A stretch of 64,000 nt of DNA. Source: JAHKLT01 sp046197865. Its GTDB lineage: Archaea > Methanobacteriota > Methanobacteria > Methanobacteriales > Methanobacteriaceae. The notes under the pieces are model-generated. The model saw nothing but the letters and a program-made list of their open reading frames with translations. It was not told the DNA's origin and searched no databases. Location of the stretch: NCBI RefSeq assembly GCF_046197865.1, contig NZ_CP166990.1:1860001-1924000 (forward strand). The letters are read 5' to 3'. Both the position numbers and the translations under genes were made by a program. This document shows positions 28,347-37,025 of the stretch, in pieces; the first letter of the stretch is position 1, and each line of letters begins with the position of its first letter.

Positions 28347-28931
28347 TTAAAATTTCTCAGAAAGATGTAGCATATGAGAAATAAATTGAGTTTTTGCAAG
28401 ACCTTCTACAAATTCACTTATCTCAGCAGCTTCTTTTAAAGAATCAGCTACAGATATAAGGCCATGATCTTTTAAAACCAAAACAAAGTCATCTTCAATA
28501 GCTTCACTAGCCTTATCAGCTAGTTTTTTAGTTCCTGGTGCTTCATATTCTAATTCTCTGTAATATGGTGAAGACATTTTTCCAAATCTATCATGTCTTT
28601 TAATTTTTTTATCTGTAAAAGCAAATCCAGTTACATAAGGAGAGTGTGTATGAACAATTCCATTTACATCATCTCTTTTTTTATAAATAGATAAATGCAA
28701 GTGAACTTCTGATGAAGGAATACCTTTTGTTAAACAATTTCCATCACTATCTACAAGTATAACATCTTTTTCTTCTAAACTATCTAAAGAAGCTAAAGTT
28801 GGAGTAATAGCTATTATATCACCATCTTCCCCTTTAAATCTTGAACTAATATTTCCAGATTTTCCTGAGACTAAATTTTTTTGATATAAATATTTAGATA
28901 TATCTACTATTTCTTTGGCTTGATTTTTCAT
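28347..28931 (-). CDS. fucA: Class II aldolase (fuculose-1-phosphate aldolase type)
   Basis: The 194-residue protein of the AraD/FucA family has GKSGNISSR at the phosphate site, the zinc ligands in HLHLSIYKKR and HTHSPYVTGFA, and a third histidine in LKDHGLI. Length and motifs resemble the methanogen L-fuculose-1-phosphate aldolases such as MJ1418, proposed to produce lactaldehyde for coenzyme F420 synthesis. It is a single gene with its own promoter region. Assignment to fuculose-phosphate rather than another sugar phosphate is by family resemblance. Confidence 0.85.
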   Translation of the reverse strand: MKNQAKEIVDISKYLYQKNLVSGKSGNISSRFKGEDGDIIAITPTLASLDSLEEKDVILVDSDGNCLTKGIPSSEVHLHLSIYKKRDDVNGIVHTHSPYVTGFAFTDKKIKRHDRFGKMSSPYYRELEYEAPGTKKLADKASEAIEDDFVLVLKDHGLISVADSLKEAAEISEFVEGLAKTQFISHMLHLSEKF

Positions 28932-29014
28932 ACTATCACAAGAAAGCTTTAAAACATAAAAGTAGTTATAATATTTGATTTTTAAGATATTTAATAATTT
29001 TGATTTAAATATTT

Positions 29015-30682
29015 TTAAATAAATTTAAGAAGTTTGTATTTTCCTCTATCTAGTACAGGAACTTCAGCAGGAGTAGGTATAATATTATAAATCTTCTGGA
29101 ACTCTGTTTGAGTCTGGAAAGTACCTGAATTAATTAAGTGAATTCCATTATATTTTCTATATGTATTAATGTGAACATGGCCTGTATGGAAAACATCTGG
29201 AACTTGATCAATAACTAGATAATCTTCAAGTTCTGATGCAAGTGGAGTTCGCTCTCCATAAATTGGGGCTAAATGTCGTTTTTTAAGAAGTTCTTCCATA
29301 ATTATATCATTTCTCTCGTGAGATAACTCTTTAACACTCATTGCCATATCATCAAAGCTACGGCCATGATATACTAAAACATTTATACCATCTAAACTTA
29401 CAACTCCAGGATTACTAATAAATTCTACATTATCTAATTCATATAATGATTTTGCATATTTTTCAGGAACTGCAGGTTGAGGTTCAGCTACTCTTGATGC
29501 ATCGTGGTTTCCAGGTGCAATAATTATCTTAATATCACTTCTAATATTACCTAATAATCTAGCTGCTTCATCATATTGCGCTGTAATATCTTTAATACCT
29601 AGTTCTTTATCTTGATTTGGATAAATACCTATTCCATCAACAATATCTCCACCAATTACAAGATATTTAACTTTACTAGCTACTTCTAATTGTTTTTCTG
29701 TGCCTACTTCACAATTAATCCAATCAACAAACTTCAAAAAAGCATCTTCTAAGAAAGTTAAACTTCCAATATGTATATCAGATAAAAATACAATTCCAAA
29801 ATCCATTTCCTTTGATTTGACCCTTTGAATATCAGGACTAATAATATTTTTAGCTATAGCTAGATCTCCATTTCTATCAGCTACTACTCCAACAACTTCA
29901 TCTTTAACTAAATTTCCAGCTCTTTTAAATAATTCTTCATCTTTATTACTGACAAGAACTGCAATTTCTCCTGTTTCATCTTCAAACTGGATTAATTTAT
30001 GGCCATTTTTAGTGCTTCTAATATCTTTAACCATTAAAATTAAGCTAAAACTTGTTTGATTATCTTCAAGTTCTGATATTTTCTGGCAAGTTTTAAGTTC
30101 TGGCCTTTTAATAAGCATTTTGTGGATTTTTTCATATCTATTTTTAAAATATGTAATTAAATTATCAATTTCTCCACTTGTATATGATTTATTACTTGTA
30201 TCTTGAATTATTTCAAAATCATATTCCACATCTGTTTTCTCAAGATTTCTTTTAAATTTATTTTTAGAACTTAAATCAACTTCTTCTGCTTCAGTATTTG
30301 CATTACGTTCTAATTTTTCATCTAAGAACTTTTCATCATCTGTTTTAGTGTTTTTATCTTCTTTAGAGCTTTCACTTAAAGGAGTATCCATTATACTTCT
30401 TTGAGCTTTTTCTTTATCAATATTTTTAATATCTGTATCATTAGTTTTAATTTCCTTTTCAGTAGTGTTATCTGTTTTTAAATTCATAGATTTTATTAAA
30501 TCATCTACAATTTCACTACGAACTGATATTAAATCATGTTTATCAAATTTATCACTTTTTAATTTAACAATTAAATTAGATGAGAAGTTTAAAGGATCAT
30601 CTAAACTAATAATCTTATTATAAGCATCAGGCGATAAATTTATTCCTTTTTTAGTAAATTTTAAAAGTATTTTCTCTGTCAT
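29015..30682 (-). CDS. polB: DNA polymerase D (polymerase II) small subunit, DP1
   Basis: The 555-residue protein has a helical N-terminus, then a charged low-complexity linker (~70-150), an OB-fold region (~205-285) and a calcineurin-like phosphoesterase domain with LSDIHIGS (~300), GGDIVDG (~345), APGNHD (~392) and HTGHVH (~500). This is the DP1 exonuclease/small subunit of the archaeal family D replicative polymerase. Metal-binding residues are intact, so 3'-5' proofreading should be active. The large subunit gene is not in this window. Confidence 0.96.
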   Translation of the reverse strand: MTEKILLKFTKKGINLSPDAYNKIISLDDPLNFSSNLIVKLKSDKFDKHDLISVRSEIVDDLIKSMNLKTDNTTEKEIKTNDTDIKNIDKEKAQRSIMDTPLSESSKEDKNTKTDDEKFLDEKLERNANTEAEEVDLSSKNKFKRNLEKTDVEYDFEIIQDTSNKSYTSGEIDNLITYFKNRYEKIHKMLIKRPELKTCQKISELEDNQTSFSLILMVKDIRSTKNGHKLIQFEDETGEIAVLVSNKDEELFKRAGNLVKDEVVGVVADRNGDLAIAKNIISPDIQRVKSKEMDFGIVFLSDIHIGSLTFLEDAFLKFVDWINCEVGTEKQLEVASKVKYLVIGGDIVDGIGIYPNQDKELGIKDITAQYDEAARLLGNIRSDIKIIIAPGNHDASRVAEPQPAVPEKYAKSLYELDNVEFISNPGVVSLDGINVLVYHGRSFDDMAMSVKELSHERNDIIMEELLKKRHLAPIYGERTPLASELEDYLVIDQVPDVFHTGHVHINTYRKYNGIHLINSGTFQTQTEFQKIYNIIPTPAEVPVLDRGKYKLLKFI

Positions 30683-30865
30683 TATATCTTAAAAATTTAT
30701 TTTACAATCAAATAAAAATTTATTTTTTATCTCTAATAAATCATTTTGTTATATTATAATTCATAAAAAAATTTTTATTAAAAATCATTTTTTTATAAAT
30801 TCACATAAAGCTTTATTATATATAATAAACAGAACTTTCACTAATAACAACTAATAAGTGATTAC

Positions 30866-31360
30866 ATGTCAAAGGCACTAAACATCATAATAATAATTTT
30901 ATTATTTATAGGATTTTTTGAAATTGGAATATTTAGTTCATATACTATTGTAACTTCAGAAATTCCTGATTTAAATGATTTAATTGATTTTCAAGTAAAT
31001 ACAGTAAAAGATTTTTTAAACCCAGAAAATATTAATGAGGTTTTAATTAAAGATCCAAATAAAATCAATATATCTAATAAAAAAGAAGTTGCCTTATCAT
31101 TAGAAAGTCTGTCGCAAGTTGATGGGATAAATGTTGAATCAATTAACATTACAACATACAATGATACTAGTGAAGAGAAAATTGGTGTTAAAATAGAAGC
31201 TTTAGGTTATTCTGCACCAAATTCAACTTCAGGTCAAATTATTATAAGTCAAAATCCAGAATACAAAGTTATAGCTACTGGAGAAGCAAAATATAAAGAA
31301 GGCGGATATAAAGTTGATGCAAAAACAATAGCTATTGAATCAATTTTAAAATTATATTAG
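30866..31360 (+). CDS. Conserved membrane-anchored protein of unknown function
   Basis: The 164-residue protein has a single N-terminal hydrophobic segment (residues ~6-30), which could be an anchor or uncleaved signal. An extracytoplasmic beta-rich domain follows, containing several sequons and a C-terminal AIESILKLY. I recognise no named family. A TATA-like TTTATTATATATAA lies ~35 bases before the ATG. The stop codon abuts the cbiH start region, so the two genes are probably co-transcribed, though no cobalamin-related motif is seen. Confidence 0.75.
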   Translation: MSKALNIIIIILLFIGFFEIGIFSSYTIVTSEIPDLNDLIDFQVNTVKDFLNPENINEVLIKDPNKINISNKKEVALSLESLSQVDGINVESINITTYNDTSEEKIGVKIEALGYSAPNSTSGQIIISQNPEYKVIATGEAKYKEGGYKVDAKTIAIESILKLY

Positions 31361-31368
31361 TGATGCTC

Positions 31369-32445
31369 ATGATAAATGTAATTGGAATTGGTCAAAACAT
31401 AAACACAATGACTTTAGAAGCTTATGAAGCTATAAAAAATTCTGATATTATCATTGGCTATAACAAATACACTAATGAAATCTCCAAACTAATTGAAGGT
31501 AAAGAAATTATTCAAAAAGGAATGGGAGATGAAATTTCAAGAGTTGAAATGGCTATTTCCAAAAGCATTGAAGGAAATAAAGTTGCTTTAATCAGCTCAG
31601 GAGATCCTGGAGTATTTGGAATGAGCAATGTATTATTTCAAATTCTCGATAAATATAATGAAGAAATTGAGATAAAAGTATATCCTGGAGTTTCAGCTGT
31701 TAATTATGCGTCTAGTCTACTTGGTGCACCATTAAATGATTTTGCTGTAATTAGTTTAAGTAATGTACTTACACCTTTATCTGAAATTGAAAAAAAGATA
31801 GAATATTCTCTTAAAGCTAATTTAGTATTAGCTATTTATAATCCAATTAGTAAAACTAGAAAAAAACCTTTTAGACAATTTAAAAAGTTAGTATTAGATA
31901 TTAAAGGTGAAGATACATTAGTTGGAATTGTAAATAGTGAAGAATATCCATCAAAAGTATCTATTGTTAGAATTAAAGATTTACTAGAAGATGAAATTAA
32001 TATGTCTACAACTTTAATTGTTGGAAATGACTTAACTTATGAAATTGATGGGCATTTAATTACACCAAGAGGTTATGTAATAAGATCTCCACAACACCCA
32101 CTATCAATTGACTTTTATGAGAAATTTTTAGAAGGAAAAAGTCCTTGTGGACCTGATAGAGAATGTGAATTTTATCCATGTCACTATGATGGCCAATGCT
32201 GTGATTTTTGTTATTGTCCTTTTTATCCCTGTGGAGATAGTTCTACAGGTGGTAGATGGATTAAAGGTAAAAATGTATGGAATTGTAAAGATTGTCTTTG
32301 GATTCATGATGAAGATACAATTAAATGTGTAAAAGAACCATTGGAAGAAATCATTGAAAGTCCAGAAGACTTAGAAAAAAAGAAAAAAACTTTACTCAAA
32401 CTTAGAAGAGCTTGTTTATTAAATAATGATCCAAATAATCTTTAG
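31369..32445 (+). CDS. cbiH: Cobalt-precorrin-3 C17-methyltransferase with C-terminal Cys-rich domain
   Basis: Residues 1-~245 form a tetrapyrrole methyltransferase: INVIGIGQNINTMTLEAYEA, SSGDPGVFGMSNV, YPGVSAVNYASSLLGAPLND, and LAIYNPISKTRKKPF, the last typical of CobJ/CbiH. It methylates C17 with ring contraction in anaerobic cobalamin synthesis. Residues ~255-325 are a separate Cys-rich module (CGPDRECEFYPCHYDGQCC, CYCPFYPCGD, WNCKDCLWIH), likely a metal-binding 'cysteine-rich small domain' (PF04071). I chose the ATG at 31369, with GTGATG as ribosome site; GTG 31360 and ATG 31363 are alternatives. Other cobalamin genes, cbiG and cbiB, are at 60787-62796. Confidence 0.9.
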   Translation: MINVIGIGQNINTMTLEAYEAIKNSDIIIGYNKYTNEISKLIEGKEIIQKGMGDEISRVEMAISKSIEGNKVALISSGDPGVFGMSNVLFQILDKYNEEIEIKVYPGVSAVNYASSLLGAPLNDFAVISLSNVLTPLSEIEKKIEYSLKANLVLAIYNPISKTRKKPFRQFKKLVLDIKGEDTLVGIVNSEEYPSKVSIVRIKDLLEDEINMSTTLIVGNDLTYEIDGHLITPRGYVIRSPQHPLSIDFYEKFLEGKSPCGPDRECEFYPCHYDGQCCDFCYCPFYPCGDSSTGGRWIKGKNVWNCKDCLWIHDEDTIKCVKEPLEEIIESPEDLEKKKKTLLKLRRACLLNNDPNNL

Positions 32446-32456
32446 AGGGGATTCAA

Positions 32457-33062
32457 TTGTCAAGTATTAAAAATATTTTAATTGAAATGAAGAATATGTC
32501 GGAATTGATGGTCGATCTAGCATATTCTGCTGTTCTGTTTAATAGTAAGGACGCTGCAGAAGAAGTATTAAAACTAGAAGATAAAGTCAATTCAAAAAAC
32601 TATGAAATAAAAACACAATCTCTTGTTGCTGCAAGATCTGTTGAGGATGCAGAAAAATTAACAGCACTTCTTGAGATTGCTGAAGCTGCTGAAAGTATTG
32701 CAAATGCTGCAAAAGATTTAGCTGATATAGTAATAACTGGGTTTAAACCACATCCAGTATTTAAAATGGTGATGGAAGAATCTGAGAAGATGATACTTCG
32801 TGTTGAAGTTGAATTAAGTTCTGAACTTTGTGGTAAGTCATTAGGAGAATTATTACTTGTAAATCGTACAGGTATGATGATTATATCCATTAGACGTGGA
32901 GATTCCTGGATTTTCGGGCCAAATAGAGATACTGTAATTTATGAAGGAGATGTCTTAATAGCTAAAGGTTCTGAAACTGGTTCTGAAGTACTTAAAAAGC
33001 TTGCTTCTGGTGAAATTTCTTTGGAAGATATTCCTGATGTTTTAGTTGATGATGATAGTTAA
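32457..33062 (+). CDS. PhoU-like/TrkA-C domain protein (potassium channel or cation-transport regulator)
   Basis: The 201-residue protein has a PhoU-like helical part in residues 1-~100 (ELMVDLAYSAVLFNS, AESIANAAKDLADIVI) and a TrkA-C/RCK-C domain at ~110-190 (ELCGKSLGELLL, VISIRRGDSW-like strand, FGPNRDTVIYEGDVLIAKG). It starts with TTG at 32457, preceded by an AGAGGGG ribosome site. It lies directly ahead of the MgtE-like transporter and may sense a ligand and regulate it, as in other archaeal pairs of this type (inference). Confidence 0.85.
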   Translation: MSSIKNILIEMKNMSELMVDLAYSAVLFNSKDAAEEVLKLEDKVNSKNYEIKTQSLVAARSVEDAEKLTALLEIAEAAESIANAAKDLADIVITGFKPHPVFKMVMEESEKMILRVEVELSSELCGKSLGELLLVNRTGMMIISIRRGDSWIFGPNRDTVIYEGDVLIAKGSETGSEVLKKLASGEISLEDIPDVLVDDDS

Positions 33063-33089
33063 TTTTTATAATTATTTTTAGGTGATAAT

Positions 33090-33197
33090 ATGATGAGAGG
33101 TGATGTGTGTGAAGATAGTAAAAAACTTACTGAAGATGATTCGCCATATCGTGTACCTTATCTTATCACTAATTGTAGATGGCTCAATGTTTATATT
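33090..33197 (+). other. Possible 35-codon leader ORF overlapping the transporter start
   Basis: An ATGATG at 33090 is preceded by AGGTGATAAT, the best ribosome site in this region, and opens a 35-residue frame (MMRGDVCEDSKKLTEDDSPY...) ending at 33197. It is out of frame with the MgtE-like gene and overlaps its first ~30 codons. It may be a regulatory leader peptide, or the strong site may simply be unused. Confidence 0.3.
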
Positions 33198-34473
33198 TAA
33201 GGAAATAAATTCCTTATTTAAAAATTTAGAAAAAAAAAGAAAGAAATTTTCAAAAAAATTTAATAATTTTACTAGTAATAATAAATCAATAGTTAAACAA
33301 GGATTACTAGCTTTAATAATTTGTGCTATTGGAGATTTAATAGCTGGAATTATTTTAGGAAATATGACTTTCTTCCTTGAAACATTCCCAGGATTACTTG
33401 TTATTATACCTGGAGCTATAGGTATGAGAGGTAATATTTTTGGATCTTTTTCATCAAGATTAAATACAAACCTCCATATTGGTACCTTATCTCCAGAACT
33501 TAAAAAATCTGATATTTTAATTCAAAATATTGTATCTGCTATAATCTTAGTTTTACTTTTATCAATAATTTTACCAATAATAGCTAAAATAATCTGTATT
33601 ATTTTTAGTTTTGAAAGTATGAGTACTGTAGATTTTATTTTAATTAGTGCATTTTCTGGTATTATTTCTTGTTTTATAATGTTGCCTATTTCAATGTTTT
33701 TCTCTTTAAAAAGCTATGAACATGGATGGGATCCTGATAATATTACAACACCCCTTGTTACAGCTTCAGGAGATTTATTTACATTACCATCAATTATATT
33801 AAGTATTTTTTTAGTAATTTTCATTAATAATGACTTTTTAAAGATAATTATATTAGCTATATTAGTTTTTATTACACTTGCAAGTTTTATATATATTATT
33901 ATATTAAATGGTGAAGCTAAAAAGATTATTTTACAATCAACTCCTGTTTTAATATTTAGTTCATTTCTTGGAATCTTTTCAGGTGGTTTTTTAAATAATT
34001 CATCTTCAACATTTTTAAATAATCCAACATTACTTACACTTGTTCCACTCTTTTCAGGAGAAAATGGAAGCTTACTTAGTATTTTATGTGCAAGATTATC
34101 TTCAGCCCTACATTCAGGTCTTATAGAACCTGTTCTAAGGCCTGAAAAACATACATTAACTAACTTTATAATATTGTTTATATTCGGATTATTTATTTAT
34201 CCATTTATGGCATTACTTGTAGAATTTAGCTTAGGTGCTCTTGGAATAGAAACATTAGGGCTTTTAAAAACATTGTTAATTGTATTTATATCAGGATTTA
34301 TTGTAATTACTATCATGATGGTAATTATTTTCTACTTATCTGCACTATCATTTAGAGAAGGTCTTGATCCAGATAATATTGTAATTCCTATTTCAACTAG
34401 TTTAACTGATTTAGTATCTATGACTACTTTAACATCTATTGCAGTACTAATATTATCTAGTACCATGTTTTAA
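33109..34473 (+). CDS. MgtE/SLC41-type divalent cation transporter (two membrane repeats)
   Basis: The 454-residue membrane protein is built from two SLC41/MgtE repeats. Repeat 1 has PGLLVIIPGAIGMRGNIFG, LNTNLHIG and GWDPDNITTPLVTASGD. Repeat 2 has LVPLFSGENGSLLSILCARL, SALHSG and GLDPDNIVIPISTSLTD. The aspartates in both PDN...P...D motifs are the expected Mg2+-binding residues. Cytoplasmic N and CBS domains of bacterial MgtE are absent, so regulation may come from the TrkA-C protein upstream. I chose the GTG at 33109 with AGAGGTGA upstream; GTG 33100 and ATG 33103 are in-frame alternatives. The 3' end overlaps the convergent gene by 17 bases. Confidence 0.9.
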   Translation: MKIVKNLLKMIRHIVYLILSLIVDGSMFIFKEINSLFKNLEKKRKKFSKKFNNFTSNNKSIVKQGLLALIICAIGDLIAGIILGNMTFFLETFPGLLVIIPGAIGMRGNIFGSFSSRLNTNLHIGTLSPELKKSDILIQNIVSAIILVLLLSIILPIIAKIICIIFSFESMSTVDFILISAFSGIISCFIMLPISMFFSLKSYEHGWDPDNITTPLVTASGDLFTLPSIILSIFLVIFINNDFLKIIILAILVFITLASFIYIIILNGEAKKIILQSTPVLIFSSFLGIFSGGFLNNSSSTFLNNPTLLTLVPLFSGENGSLLSILCARLSSALHSGLIEPVLRPEKHTLTNFIILFIFGLFIYPFMALLVEFSLGALGIETLGLLKTLLIVFISGFIVITIMMVIIFYLSALSFREGLDPDNIVIPISTSLTDLVSMTTLTSIAVLILSSTMF

Positions 34474-35335
34474 AGACCAGCTCACATTTATTTAATCTAA
34501 AATAATCATAAAATAAATACTCATCTTCTATATCTTTTGGAATAGCTACTAAGACTGCATCAGCATTATCTTCATTTAAATGAATAAAAAATATTCCACT
34601 ACTGTTACTTTTTAAATTATCTGAAATTAAATTATTTAAATAAGTCTTTTCATCATTAATTAACTTAAGATCATTATTTAGATTTTTAGTATCATCTATT
34701 GAAAAATATAAGTTATTTACATGTTTTTTATCAACAAGTAAATAATAATCAAAGTTTTCTAAATAGCTATTATATATAGAAAAAGATCCACATGAAGTAT
34801 TTGTGTGGTGTTTATTACAATTATGATTATTAAAATCTTCAATTACATATTTTAACAGATAATCACAAACTACAAATCTATGAATTGAATAAACATTTCT
34901 AGATTCATCTGTATTTCCATAAACTGATTGTGGAATATCACTGTTTATAGGAGTAAGTGTTATTGAACTTTTAACTTTATTATTAAAAATATTTTTACTA
35001 ATTAATGTATCATAGCTATTTTCCAATGTTTTAATTTTATCATAGCTTATTGAATTTTTAATTGTTTTATTATCATTATTTATAATTGCAAGGCCTGTTA
35101 GTACATTATTATAGTTTGTAAGATTTTCCCAATTATTTGGACTACCTGGGTTATTAATCAGATTATCAATAGCTTCAATTGAAATTTTCTCTAAATGATT
35201 ATCTTCTAAATTATCTGAAACTTTTTCATTGATGTCACTTGTTAAATTATTTATTAAAGCTATAGCTATTATAAATATAAAAATTCCTATAATTAAATCA
35301 AATGCAAAAAAGCTTCCTTTATTATCTTTAAACAT
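34457..35335 (-). CDS. Membrane-anchored extracytoplasmic protein, pseudopilin-like N-terminus
   Basis: The 292-residue protein begins with a short charged leader ending in DNKG, followed by a hydrophobic helix (residues ~9-30, SFFAFDLIIGIFIFIIAIAL), the layout of archaeal pilin/pseudopilin-like proteins. The helix is followed by a polar domain with three Cys (near CDYLL, HNCNKHHTNTSCGS). No known family is recognised. It is co-transcribed with the similarly built gene upstream (gap 6 bases), and its 3' end overlaps the MgtE-like gene by 17 bases. Confidence 0.7.
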   Translation of the reverse strand: MFKDNKGSFFAFDLIIGIFIFIIAIALINNLTSDINEKVSDNLEDNHLEKISIEAIDNLINNPGSPNNWENLTNYNNVLTGLAIINNDNKTIKNSISYDKIKTLENSYDTLISKNIFNNKVKSSITLTPINSDIPQSVYGNTDESRNVYSIHRFVVCDYLLKYVIEDFNNHNCNKHHTNTSCGSFSIYNSYLENFDYYLLVDKKHVNNLYFSIDDTKNLNNDLKLINDEKTYLNNLISDNLKSNSSGIFFIHLNEDNADAVLVAIPKDIEDEYLFYDYFRLNKCELVFKTWY

Positions 35336-35341
35336 TTTTTT

Positions 35342-36277
35342 TTACAATCCATATTTTAGTCTATGAGAATTATCTAAAAAGATTATTCTAGAATCTGAGT
35401 AATTATATGAGTTTCCAGGATAATTTTCAAAAAATACAACGTGATCTGATGATGATACTGAACTTAAATTATTAGATAAATTATCTCTTGGAATAATAAA
35501 AGTTTCAAAGCCATAATGAGGACATGTTGATTTTGCTTCTAATCTACATAAGTAACAACTTCCATCTGAGCTTTCATGATAATATCCATTTTTTATACAA
35601 TCACTTAATGTTTGATTATCACCATGATGAATATATGGATCATATGGACACTTTTTAATATTTAAGGGCCCTGTAGCATTTATATAATGTTCAGAGTTTT
35701 CAATATTTCTATTACTTAAGTAATTTGATAAAGAATCTTCATATATTACATTTGTTTCATTATAAGTTGAGCCTTCACATAATAAAAGTCCTAATGGATC
35801 TTTTAAATTTAAAACTGTTGTTTTAGTATCTATAATTTCATTGAATTCATTGTTTTCTTTTTTAATATTTAAAAAAACTTTAACTTTTAAAAATTCAGGT
35901 TTATCTCCATTTTCAATTGATATAACATCGCTTACAATGTTAACATTGTATAAATTATTGTATTCTATGTTTTTTTGAGCTAATTTATCATTTAAAACTT
36001 TTTTAAATTCTTTATTTACATCTTGAACTGGATTTTTTGATTTTACTGCATTTTCACTGATTTCTTCTAATGTGTCATAAGATAAAATTTCAATATTTTT
36101 AATATAATCTTCTGTAATATATTTTAAATTATCATTGGCTATTATTTCATTATTTTCACTTTTTATGAAATAATTCATATTTATAAGTAAAATAGCTATT
36201 ATAAAAAAAGATATAATAAAAATACTTATAATTCCTGTAAATATATGACCTTTAGAGTCATTGTAGATGATTTTCAT
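35342..36277 (-). CDS. Membrane-anchored Cys-rich extracytoplasmic protein, pseudopilin-like N-terminus
   Basis: The 311-residue protein has a leader MKIIYNDSKGHIF followed by a hydrophobic helix (~12-32), the same architecture as its downstream partner. The polar domain ends with a Cys-rich stretch (KCPYDPYIHHG, LSDCIKNGYY, GSCYLCRLEAKSTCPHYG) that could bind a metal or form disulfides. No family is recognised. The pair may be minor subunits of a surface filament or a membrane-bound complex (inference from N-terminus and pairing). Confidence 0.7.
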   Translation of the reverse strand: MKIIYNDSKGHIFTGIISIFIISFFIIAILLINMNYFIKSENNEIIANDNLKYITEDYIKNIEILSYDTLEEISENAVKSKNPVQDVNKEFKKVLNDKLAQKNIEYNNLYNVNIVSDVISIENGDKPEFLKVKVFLNIKKENNEFNEIIDTKTTVLNLKDPLGLLLCEGSTYNETNVIYEDSLSNYLSNRNIENSEHYINATGPLNIKKCPYDPYIHHGDNQTLSDCIKNGYYHESSDGSCYLCRLEAKSTCPHYGFETFIIPRDNLSNNLSSVSSSDHVVFFENYPGNSYNYSDSRIIFLDNSHRLKYGL

Positions 36278-36441
36278 ATATTAATATCTTTAAGTTTTTT
36301 TATAAAACTCTTTTTCAAGTGCAAAGATGTGTATTTGTGCTTTTTCACATTAAAAAAATGCAATTTTATATACTAGTTATTTAATAATATATGTAATAAA
36401 AATTTTAATATCTTTAAATAATATTAAAATGGAGGATTTTT

Positions 36442-36840
36442 ATGTCTGATACTATAAGAACATGGCGTCATATTCAAGAAAGGTATAACCTTATTGGTTC
36501 TAAATGTACTACATGTGGAAAATTATTTTTCCCGCCTAGAGTAATATGTCCTGATTGTAGAAGAAAAGGAAACATTGAAAATTTCCAATTCTCTGGAAAA
36601 GGTAAAATTCATAGCTTTTCAATAGTTAGAACACCAACTAGCGATTTCAAAAAAATTGCTCCTTATGCAGTAGCTATCATTGATTTAGATGAAGGTGCTA
36701 AATTAACTTCACAACTTGTAGATTGTGATGTTGAAGCTTTAGAAATAGGGGATCCTGTTGAAATGGTATTTAGAAAAATCAGAGAAGACGGGGATGATGG
36801 TGTAATATCCTACGGATATAAATTTAAAGTAAACAAATAA
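36442..36840 (+). CDS. DUF35 zinc-ribbon/OB-fold protein (acyl-CoA condensation partner)
   Basis: The 132-residue protein has a rubredoxin-like zinc ribbon CTTCGKLFFPPRVICPDC (residues ~22-40), then an OB-fold domain (GKGKIHSFSIVRTPT, PYAVAIIDLDEGAKL). The family forms a complex with acetoacetyl-CoA thiolase and HMG-CoA synthase in archaea and bridges the two active sites at the entry to the mevalonate pathway. The partner genes, often adjacent, are not here. A clear GGAGG ribosome site precedes the ATG, and a T-rich tract follows the stop. Confidence 0.92.
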   Translation: MSDTIRTWRHIQERYNLIGSKCTTCGKLFFPPRVICPDCRRKGNIENFQFSGKGKIHSFSIVRTPTSDFKKIAPYAVAIIDLDEGAKLTSQLVDCDVEALEIGDPVEMVFRKIREDGDDGVISYGYKFKVNK

Positions 36841-36880
36841 CCTTTAAATTTTTCTTTTTTATTTTTATTTTAACTAAATT
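36841..36880 (+). terminator. T-rich terminator after the DUF35 gene
   Basis: Runs of T (TTTTTCTTTTTTATTTTTATTTT) follow the stop codon on the coding strand, the usual archaeal U-tract terminator form. Confidence 0.45.
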
Positions 36881-37025
36881 AGATTTTATTTTTTTAAATT
36901 TAAATATAGCTTTAATTCTTTTCTTAAATTAATTCTAGAAAACTTTTTATATTTATAAATTAAATTATTAATAAATTTTAAAAACTTATTAATTTTTTTA
37001 AAAAAGTTATTAATTGATGATAAAT

